This document shows, in pieces, positions 57,803 through 64,000 of a stretch of DNA of 64,000 nt. Below the pieces are notes generated by a model. That model saw nothing but the letters and a program-made list of their open reading frames with translations. It was not told the origin of the DNA and ran no database searches. Within the stretch, counting starts at the first letter, position 1. Each line of letters begins with the position of its first letter. The translations under genes were made by a program, and so were the position numbers. The stretch is from JADJQU01 sp035490315 (lineage in GTDB: Bacteria; Planctomycetota; UBA1135; GCA-002686595): positions 14,108-78,107 of the forward strand of contig DATHET010000048.1 in the NCBI GenBank assembly GCA_035490315.1, in the 5' to 3' direction.

Positions 57803-60800
57803 ATGCGCACTGTGTTTCTCGCACTCGCACTGACCGCCCCGCTCGTCGCATCGCAACGCGATGCCCTCGATGGCGCGGTCGCCCTGAAGGCCGGCTCGAT
57901 CTACCTCGTCGACGGCGGCGTGGTCCTCGACGGCGGCGCGACCATCCTGATCCGCGACGGCCACATCGAAGCGGTCGGCAAGAACATCGACCTGCCCGCC
58001 GATGTGCGGGTCGTCGACTACGGTCCCGATGCCGTGATCGTGCCTGGCTTGATCGCGGCCACCAGCCCGTACGGCCTGGGCGTCGGATCGCAGCGCACGG
58101 CCGACTTCGGCGTGCGCGCCCTCGACAACCTCGACTTGTTCGCCAAGGACCCGCTGGAGGACATCTCCGCGGGAGTGACCGCGGCCTACATCGCGCCGAC
58201 CAACTCGCGTCTGATCGGCGGACAGGGTGCGGTGATCAAGCTCTCGGGCGAGGGCCTGGCCGAACGACTCGTCCTCGGCCCGGCCGCGATCGACGGCTCG
58301 ATCACCGAGGATGCGCGCAACACGCCCGGCTACTGGAAACCGCCGGTCCCGGCCACCGCGGACATCGGCCTGGGCCTGCAGCAACGACAGCTGCCGCAGA
58401 CCGCGATGGGCGCTATCGTCGCCTTGCACGAGCTCGTCGACATCGCCAAGGGCGGCAAGGATTCGGGCGAGTACGGTCCTTCGATCGTGGCCGAAGCCCG
58501 CGAGCTGTGGCAGAAGCGGACTCCCTGGCGCATCGAGGCCGAGAGCGCCTATGAAATCCGCGCCCTGGTCGCCTTCGCCGAGGAAGTGCGCCTGCCGCTG
58601 ATCCTGGGCGGCGCGCGCGAAGCCGACAAGCTTTCGACCGAGCTCGCCGGCGCCAACGTGCCGGTGATCTTCGAGGTCGACATGATGCCCAACAGCGGCG
58701 GTCGCGACCTCGGCCGCGGCGACGAGGTGACCTGGCCGCGCTACGACGTGTGCGCCAGGCTCGCCGAGAAGGGTGTCAACCTCGCGATCACGCCGGCGAG
58801 CAACATGCGCCCGCGCAACATCCGCTACGCCGCGGCCCTCGCCTCTCGCGGCGGATTGTCCGCCGATGCCGCTCTGCGCGCGATCACGCTCGGGCCGGCG
58901 GAGATCCTGGGCGTCTCGCAGCGCATCGGCTCGATCGCGGTCGGCAAGGACGCCGATTTCTGCGTGCTCAACGGCGCGCCGATCCTGGCCACCTCCAGTG
59001 TCCTCGCGACCTGGATCTCCGGCGACGAGATCTGGAACGCGGCGCGAGACACGGCGATCCAGACCGAAGCGCGAGCCAAGGCCGCGGGCGCGTTCGGCGC
59101 CGATGCGGCGCGCTCCCAGCCGCGCCTGCCCGGCCCGGTGGTGATCGAGGTCGAGCAGCTCTACCTCGGCGACGGCCAGATCCTGAGCCCCGGCCAGATC
59201 CTGCTCGACAAGGGCCGCATCATCGAAGCCAGCTCGCGCGTCTCGCACCCCGCCGGCGCGAACGTCGTGCGCGGCTTCGCGGCGATGCCGGGCATGATCG
59301 ATTCGTTCAGCTACCTCGGGCTCGAGGGTTCGCAGCGCACGCCGGACGCCGAATTCCAGTTCTCGCGCATCGTCGAGACGGGAGATTCCACGGATCGGCG
59401 CGTGGCCAAGGCCGGAATCACGACCGTGTTGCTCTCGCCGCGCGGAGTGAACCCCGCGGGAGTCAACTTGATGGCGTACAAGCCGGCCGGCGACAACCTC
59501 GCGACGATGATTGTCGAGGACCCCGCGGCGATGCGCATGATGTGGTCCGACCGCAATCGCATGGAGTCGGGTCGCGTGGTCAAGGAGTCGCTCGCCAAGG
59601 CGCTCGAATACAAGAAGAAGTGGGACTCCTACGAGGAGGCCAAGGCCAAGTGGGTCCCGCCGCCGCCCGCTCCGGTCGTCGCGATCGAGGAAAAGAAGGA
59701 CGCCGACAAGGAAAAGAAGACCGACGAAGCGAAGGAAGGCGACAAGAAGGAAGAGAAGAAGGACGACAAGAAGAAGGAAGAGGAAGGCGATCCGGTCAAC
59801 GGCATCTGGGAAGCGAAGCTGATCGTTCCGCCGTACAGCGAGCCCTCCAATTTCCGCCTGCGCCTCGAGCACGACGGCACCAAGCTGACCGGCTCGCTGC
59901 GCTGCGATCCCTTGTCGAGCTCCTTGATCGAGCTCAGCGGGACCTACACCGAGACGGAGAAAGCGGTCCCGGCCAAGGACGCCAAGAAGCCCGCCAAGGA
60001 TGCGAAGGAATCCGGGGCCGAGGGCGACAAGGACAAGAAGGAAGAGGAAGGCAAGGACGAGGCGAAGAAGGACGAGCCCAAGAAAGAAGAGCCGAAGAAA
60101 GAGGACGCGAAGAAAGACGAGCCGAAAAAGGACGAGCCCAAGAAGGACGACGCCAAGAAGGACGACGCCAAGAAGAAGGGCAAGGAGCCGCCGAAGGAAA
60201 AGAAGTTCGAGGCCACCGGCAAGGGCACGCGCGGCGAAGTGCACCTCAGCGGCGAATTCAAGGACGGCAAGCTCGACGGGAAAGTGATGCTCGGCGAGAC
60301 GGCGGTCAGCTTCGTGCTCGAGCGCACGTCCAAGGAACTCGACTACGCGCGGCGGCCCGAGCGTCGACGCCCCAAGGACGAGCCCAAGGTCGAGTCGGTC
60401 AAGGGCGAGCCGAAGACTCCCAGCATCGACCCGCGTCTGGAAGGACTGCGCCAGGCGATGCTCGGCAACCGTGCCCTGATCGTCGACGTCGATCGCGACG
60501 ACGAGATCCTCGAGTGCGTCGCGGCCTTCGAAGCCGCCGGCATCCGCCCGATCCTGTTCGGCGCGGCGGACGCGGTGAAGCTGGCGAGCAAGCTGCGCGG
60601 CCGCGTCGGCGGCGTGCTGCTCTCTCCCGCCGTGCTCAGCGTCGATCCCAAGCTCGGTGTCGGCAGCTTGACGAATCGCTACGCGGAGCTCGCCGCTTCC
60701 GGCATCCCGATCGCGTTCAAGAGCGAAGCCGAGGAAGGCGCGGCGGAGCTTCCGCTGCTCGCTTCCTACGCCGTGTCCCAGGGCCTCTCGCCCGATGTCG

Positions 60801-60967
60801 CCTTGCGCGCCTTGACCTCCGGCGCCGCGTCGATGCTGCGCATCGACAATCGCGTCGGGAAGCTGGCGTCAGGCCTCGATGGCGACGTTCTGTTGCTCGA
60901 CGGTCCTCCGCTCGAGCCCGCGACGAGCGTCCTGCGCGTCTGGGTCGCCGGCAAAGAGGTTCGGTAG
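57803..60967 (+). CDS. Exported double amidohydrolase-fold protein 5 with low-complexity Lys-rich linkers
   Basis: A 1054-aa fusion. Signal peptide to about residue 17. Module A (~25-410) ends VGSIAVGKDADFCVLNGAP, and its HxH site reads GLIAATSPYG. Module B starts near 445 (VEQLYLGDGQILSPGQILLDKG); its HxH site reads GMIDSFSYLG, and its C-terminus is VGKLASGLDGDVLLLDGPPL. Neither module has HxH or an active-site Asp. Inside module B, at ~630-845, two highly charged linkers flank the halves of a small beta domain (GIWEAKLIVPPYSEP..., and after the second linker EATGKGTRGEVHLSGEF...). The second linker includes a 15-base tandem repeat. SD-like AGGAGAGG lies ~8 bases before the ATG. Confidence 0.85.
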   Translation: MRTVFLALALTAPLVASQRDALDGAVALKAGSIYLVDGGVVLDGGATILIRDGHIEAVGKNIDLPADVRVVDYGPDAVIVPGLIAATSPYGLGVGSQRTADFGVRALDNLDLFAKDPLEDISAGVTAAYIAPTNSRLIGGQGAVIKLSGEGLAERLVLGPAAIDGSITEDARNTPGYWKPPVPATADIGLGLQQRQLPQTAMGAIVALHELVDIAKGGKDSGEYGPSIVAEARELWQKRTPWRIEAESAYEIRALVAFAEEVRLPLILGGAREADKLSTELAGANVPVIFEVDMMPNSGGRDLGRGDEVTWPRYDVCARLAEKGVNLAITPASNMRPRNIRYAAALASRGGLSADAALRAITLGPAEILGVSQRIGSIAVGKDADFCVLNGAPILATSSVLATWISGDEIWNAARDTAIQTEARAKAAGAFGADAARSQPRLPGPVVIEVEQLYLGDGQILSPGQILLDKGRIIEASSRVSHPAGANVVRGFAAMPGMIDSFSYLGLEGSQRTPDAEFQFSRIVETGDSTDRRVAKAGITTVLLSPRGVNPAGVNLMAYKPAGDNLATMIVEDPAAMRMMWSDRNRMESGRVVKESLAKALEYKKKWDSYEEAKAKWVPPPPAPVVAIEEKKDADKEKKTDEAKEGDKKEEKKDDKKKEEEGDPVNGIWEAKLIVPPYSEPSNFRLRLEHDGTKLTGSLRCDPLSSSLIELSGTYTETEKAVPAKDAKKPAKDAKESGAEGDKDKKEEEGKDEAKKDEPKKEEPKKEDAKKDEPKKDEPKKDDAKKDDAKKKGKEPPKEKKFEATGKGTRGEVHLSGEFKDGKLDGKVMLGETAVSFVLERTSKELDYARRPERRRPKDEPKVESVKGEPKTPSIDPRLEGLRQAMLGNRALIVDVDRDDEILECVAAFEAAGIRPILFGAADAVKLASKLRGRVGGVLLSPAVLSVDPKLGVGSLTNRYAELAASGIPIAFKSEAEEGAAELPLLASYAVSQGLSPDVALRALTSGAASMLRIDNRVGKLASGLDGDVLLLDGPPLEPATSVLRVWVAGKEVR
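60065..60169 (+). repeat. Imperfect 15-base tandem repeat coding a KKDEP-type linker
   Basis: Seven imperfect 15-base units encode KKDEP, KKEEP, KKEDA, KKDEP, KKDEP, KKDDA, KKDDA. It lies within a longer Lys/Asp/Glu-rich stretch (about 59960-60200) of the double amidohydrolase-fold gene. Such repeats change length easily by slippage in multiples of five residues. Confidence 0.85.
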
Positions 60968-60999
60968 TCCGCTGCGTCCGCAGCGCAGTGGAAAACACC

Positions 61000-62304
61000 A
61001 TGAATCAGCAATCGATCCTCACCGCCCTGTGCGTCCTCACGCTTTCGAGCGCGGCCCTGGCTCAGTACGGCAAGACATCGACGTCGAACGCACCTGATCC
61101 CGGCAGCCCCGGCGCTCCCGGGCTCGCGCTGAAGACCGTCAAGGCCCTGGTCGCGTCCTGGGAAGGCACTCAGGTGATCGACAACGCGGTCATGCTGGTC
61201 AAGGACGGCAAGATCGTCGGCATCGGGCCGGCGACCGAGGTCAGCGTGCCCGAGGGATTCGTCTTCGAGGACGTCGGCCAGAACTGGCTGATGCCCGGGA
61301 TGATCGACCTGCACTCGCACGTCGGCGGCAACTTCGACATCAATGACATGGTGTTGCTCGCCAACCCCGACTTGCGCGTGAAGTCGACGGTGGTGCCGAA
61401 CAACCCGAACCTGCACCGCGCCCTGGCCTCGGGCGTGACCGCCTGCCTCTACATCCCGGGCTCGGGCACGAACATCGGCGGGCAGGGCATCCTGATCAAG
61501 ACCGGCGTCGACCACTACGAGGACGCGGTGATCCGCGATCCCGGCTCGCTTAAGGTCGCGCAATGGGGCAACCCCGAGAGCTGGACCGTCGGCATCGGCA
61601 TGGCCTTCGAGAACTGGAACACGCGCAACACCCTGCGCCGCGGGATGGCCTACGCAAAGATGCGCAAGGCCGCCGAGGACGGCACGGGCCCGAAAGTCGA
61701 GCGCAACATCCAGTGGGACGTCTTTCCCGAGTTGCTCGCGAAGCGCGCGCAGATCTCGACCCACACCCAGGTCTATCAGGTCGTCCTGATGACGATCACG
61801 ATGATCAAGGAAGAGCTGGGCATCGACGTCTACATCGACCACGGGGAATTCCAGGGCTTCCGCGCCGCTGAAAAGGCCCAGGCGGCGGGCGTTCCCGCGA
61901 TCCTCGGTCCGCGCAACTTCGACCGCAGCTATCGCGGCTTCGTCGGCATGGACACCGACGGCAAGTGGCTCGCCATCGCCGCCGAATACCAGAAACGCGG
62001 ACACAAGCAGATCGGTTTCAACACCGACGCTCCCGTGATTCCCGCCGAGGAGCTTTTCCTACAGAGCGCGATCGCGGTGCGTTACGGCCTCGACAACTCG
62101 AACATGGACACCGTTCGCGGCTTGACCATCGTTCCGGCGAAGACGGCCGGCATCGACAAGCGCATGGGCTCGCTCGAAGTCGGCAAGGACGCCAACTTCC
62201 TGGTGATCACCGGCGACCCGGCCGATCCGCGCAGCCATCTGCAGAAGGCCTACATCGACGGCCGGCGCGCCTACGACGTGGCGCTGGAGGGCCAGCGGTT
62301 CTAG
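61000..62304 (+). CDS. Exported amidohydrolase (imidazolonepropionase-like) 6, metal motifs intact
   Basis: A 434-aa protein with a signal peptide (cleavage after ALA, residue 21). The metal and active-site motifs are intact: HSH at 105-107 (GMIDLHSHVGG), STHTQ with His255, YIDHGE with His281 and FNTDAP with Asp343. The paralog segment is PGSGTNIGGQGILIKTG. C-terminal VGSLEVGKDANFLVI-type frame present (MGSLEVGKDANFLVITGDPA). It should be a true metal-dependent hydrolase of small amide or cyclic substrates outside the cytoplasm. The real substrate is unknown. Its TAG is directly followed by the ATG of the next gene. Confidence 0.88.
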   Translation: MNQQSILTALCVLTLSSAALAQYGKTSTSNAPDPGSPGAPGLALKTVKALVASWEGTQVIDNAVMLVKDGKIVGIGPATEVSVPEGFVFEDVGQNWLMPGMIDLHSHVGGNFDINDMVLLANPDLRVKSTVVPNNPNLHRALASGVTACLYIPGSGTNIGGQGILIKTGVDHYEDAVIRDPGSLKVAQWGNPESWTVGIGMAFENWNTRNTLRRGMAYAKMRKAAEDGTGPKVERNIQWDVFPELLAKRAQISTHTQVYQVVLMTITMIKEELGIDVYIDHGEFQGFRAAEKAQAAGVPAILGPRNFDRSYRGFVGMDTDGKWLAIAAEYQKRGHKQIGFNTDAPVIPAEELFLQSAIAVRYGLDNSNMDTVRGLTIVPAKTAGIDKRMGSLEVGKDANFLVITGDPADPRSHLQKAYIDGRRAYDVALEGQRF

Positions 62305-63684
62305 ATGATCGTCGCGCGCGCCAACACCGGAGGTCCCACGTTGCAGCGCGCTCTCGCGTGCGCGGCGCTCGTCTCCAGCGTTTGCGCCTGCCGCGCGGCT
62401 GCGAATCACGAGAGCTCGGACGATCCCGAGCGCGCGGCGGCGAGCCACGTGGCGCGCGGACCGGACGGCATGCCGATCCGCCTCGCGGGCCACGGACAGC
62501 GCATGGCCTTGCGCGCCGCGAAGATCCTGACGGCGACCGAAGCCGGGCCCGGGTACATCGACGACGCGATCGTTCTGGTGCGAGACGGTCGGATCGAGGC
62601 CGTCGGTCCCGCTTCGACCCTCGAAGTACCCGCGGATTATCCGCTGATCGACGTCGGCAGCTCGTGGGTCATGCCGGGCATGATCGACCTGCACACTCAC
62701 GTCGCCGGCAGCGAGTCCTCGAACGACATCAACGACATGGTGCTGCAGACCAACGAGGGTCTGCGCGCGAGCTCGGCCGTCGTGCCGGGAACGGAAATGC
62801 TGCGGCGCGAAGTCGCGGCCGGCATCACCACCGTGCTGTTCATCCCCGGCTCGGGCACGAACATCGGCGGCCAGGGCGTGCTCTTGAAGACCGGCCTGCC
62901 CGAGTACGAGGCGATGCGCGTGCGCGATCCCGGCTCGCTGAAGATCGCGCAGGGCGACAACCCGACGCGCTGGGGCTACGGCATGGGCCGCAGCATGATG
63001 AACTACCACATCCGCACCCAGGTCAAGAAGGGGATCGCCTACGCGAAGACCTGGCACGAGTACGAGCACGGAACAGGACAGCGGCCGGGGTTCAATCCGC
63101 AATTCGAGGTGTTCCGCGCGCTGTACGAGAAGGAGACCCAGGTCTCGACCCACACGCAGATCTACCAGCTCGTGCTCACCACGATGACCATGCTCAAGGG
63201 CGAGCTCGGTCTCGACGTGTACATCGACCACGGCGAATGGCGGGGTTACCTCGCCGCGCCGGTCGCCCTGCGCCTGGGCGTCAACGCGATCTGCGGCCCG
63301 CGCGAGATCGACACGCCCAATCCGCCGCGCGTCGACACCGACGGGCGCATCGACTCGGTCTCCGCCGGCTATCAGCAGCGCGGCATGACCAACGTCGGCT
63401 TCAACACCGACGCGCCGGTCGTGCCCGGCGAGGAGCTCGCGGTCCAGGCGACCATGGGCGTGCGCTACGGATTCGACGGCGACCAGATGCAGGCGGTGCG
63501 CGGCTTGACGCTCGTTCCCGCGAAGACCGCTGGGATAGCGGGCCGCGTGGGCTCGATCGAAGTCGGCAAGGACGCCGATCTGATCGTGATCGGCGGCGAT
63601 CCCGCGGACCCGCGCAACGCGGTCGAATGCGTGTGGATCGAGGGCTGCCAGGTGTACGACGCGCAGGAGGGCCGAAGATGGTAG
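62305..63684 (+). CDS. Exported amidohydrolase (imidazolonepropionase-like) 7, metal motifs intact
   Basis: A 459-aa protein with a probable lipoprotein signal (hydrophobic run then VCAC, Cys near 29). Close relative of gene 6: HTH at residues 130-132, STHTQ, YIDHGE and FNTDAP are all kept, with a VGSIEVGKDADLIVIGGDPA C-terminus. The ~45 residues between signal and domain are Ala/Ser/Arg/Glu-rich. It probably acts with gene 6 on related substrates, anchored to a membrane while gene 6 is soluble. ATG 62305 abuts the preceding stop, and its own stop overlaps the start of gene 8 by 7 bases. Confidence 0.88.
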   Translation: MIVARANTGGPTLQRALACAALVSSVCACRAAANHESSDDPERAAASHVARGPDGMPIRLAGHGQRMALRAAKILTATEAGPGYIDDAIVLVRDGRIEAVGPASTLEVPADYPLIDVGSSWVMPGMIDLHTHVAGSESSNDINDMVLQTNEGLRASSAVVPGTEMLRREVAAGITTVLFIPGSGTNIGGQGVLLKTGLPEYEAMRVRDPGSLKIAQGDNPTRWGYGMGRSMMNYHIRTQVKKGIAYAKTWHEYEHGTGQRPGFNPQFEVFRALYEKETQVSTHTQIYQLVLTTMTMLKGELGLDVYIDHGEWRGYLAAPVALRLGVNAICGPREIDTPNPPRVDTDGRIDSVSAGYQQRGMTNVGFNTDAPVVPGEELAVQATMGVRYGFDGDQMQAVRGLTLVPAKTAGIAGRVGSIEVGKDADLIVIGGDPADPRNAVECVWIEGCQVYDAQEGRRW

Positions 63685-64000
63685 CCCTGCGCTTCGCAGC
63701 ACTCTGCGCGCTCGGCCTGTGCGCTTGCCGTTCCACGGCGACGCCCGACAGCGGCGCGCGCGACACGCTGGCTTCGCCCGGCGCCTTGCGAGCCCTCGCC
63801 CAAGGAGACAGCGGCGTGGTGATCCGCGCCGAGAAAGTCTTCACCATGGACGCGCAGGACCATGTCTTCGCGCCGGGCATGCTGCTCGTGCGCAACGGCA
63901 AGATCGAAGCGGTCGGCGCGAGCTTCCCGGTGCCGGAGGGCTTCGAAGTCGTCGACTACGGCTCGGCCTGGCTGACGCCGGGCTCGGTCGACCTGCACAC
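63678..64000 (+). CDS. Exported amidohydrolase-fold protein 8 (3' truncated by window)
   Basis: Only the first 107 codons are seen. A lipoprotein signal (MVALRFAALCALGLCACRS, Cys at 17) is followed by the amidohydrolase beta frame (KVFTMDAQDHVFAPGMLLVRNGK). The first barrel strand, GSVDLHT, is cut at the window edge just where HxH would be completed. The first His of HxH is present. ATG 63678 overlaps the end of gene 7. The array therefore continues beyond the window. Confidence 0.85.
   Translation, partial: MVALRFAALCALGLCACRSTATPDSGARDTLASPGALRALAQGDSGVVIRAEKVFTMDAQDHVFAPGMLLVRNGKIEAVGASFPVPEGFEVVDYGSAWLTPGSVDLH

Noticed and set aside
60065..60169. Regular short repeats that might suggest a CRISPR array
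   Set aside because: The units are 15 bases, directly adjacent, in frame, and encode a KKDEP linker. There are no spacers.
56027..60244. A 1405-codon open frame on the minus strand across the amidohydrolase genes
   Set aside because: It is the GC-bias shadow of the plus-strand genes: low-complexity, Arg/Leu/Val/Gly-rich, no domain, and the Lys-rich region reads as poly-Leu/Phe. The plus-strand genes have signal peptides and clear family motifs.
1..64000. tRNA and rRNA genes
   Set aside because: I scanned by eye for T-loop-like GGTTCGAATCC patterns and conserved rRNA segments and saw none. A covariance-model search would be needed to be certain.

Overview
The window is GC-rich, densely packed bacterial chromosome. 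It most likely comes from a planctomycete (Planctomycetota). Two ECF sigma factors carry the region-2 signature SRFSTxDVVQDVF typical of that phylum. One lies directly upstream of a transmembrane Ser/Thr kinase with a TPR-like tail. There are also many exported lipoproteins, a sulfatase-like hydrolase, a sialate O-acetylesterase-like SGNH hydrolase and large secreted proteins with regulatory-like beta domains. The assignment rests on gene style only; no rRNA or other marker is present. I found no tRNA, rRNA, CRISPR array, prophage or transposase gene.

Layout. 1-6.1 kb: end of a secreted protein, ECF sigma + Ser/Thr kinase, secreted protein, second ECF sigma. 6.1-11.6 kb (minus strand): tightly overlapping six-gene operon of response regulator, histidine kinase, GT2 glycosyltransferase, LAB_N membrane protein, MltA-like lytic transglycosylase and a lipoprotein-type methyltransferase, i.e. 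a two-component system co-transcribed with envelope functions. 11.7-17 kb: MBL/rhodanese persulfide dioxygenase-like protein divergent from a ChrA transporter, then a large glycosyltransferase-like membrane protein. 17-21.4 kb: D-aminoacylase-like lipoprotein, a small Lys/Ala-rich protein, and a translationally coupled phospholipid trio (CDP-alcohol phosphatidyltransferase, PlsC-type acyltransferase, CdsA-like cytidylyltransferase whose last codons are frameshifted). 21.4-30 kb: inverted-repeat element, small membrane protein, prolyl aminopeptidase, SGNH esterase, two DUF proteins, a membrane-anchored multi-domain protein and a transketolase-family enzyme. 30-39 kb: PAS-GGDEF diguanylate cyclase, sulfatase-like lipoprotein, and a minus-strand operon of GltD-like flavoprotein/ferredoxin, 2-oxoacid:ferredoxin oxidoreductase alpha(gamma) and beta subunits, and a zinc-peptidase-like lipoprotein. 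39.2-43.8 kb: coupled nucleoside salvage operon (deoB, pyrimidine-nucleoside phosphorylase, CNT transporter, purine nucleoside phosphorylase). 43.8-49.7 kb: S41 protease, thioredoxin-fold protein, second copy of the inverted-repeat element, PhyH dioxygenase, release factor 3. 49.8-51.5 kb: rpiB-deoC pair, both with long N-terminal extensions. 52.5 kb to the right edge: eight consecutive same-strand exported amidohydrolase-fold genes (nine modules), the last cut by the window.

Two systems stand out. First, nucleoside breakdown (deoB, phosphorylases, CNT) yields ribose-5-P and deoxyribose-5-P, the substrates of RpiB and DeoC. Both of those enzymes carry N-terminal extensions resembling bacterial-microcompartment targeting sequences, so a sugar-phosphate-type microcompartment encoded elsewhere in the genome is a testable prediction. 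Second, the amidohydrolase array is graded: five proximal genes (six modules) have lost the HxH metal motif and carry highly charged insertions or linkers, while the distal genes keep it. This suggests a multi-component exported assembly of catalytic and pseudo-enzyme subunits with no function known to me.
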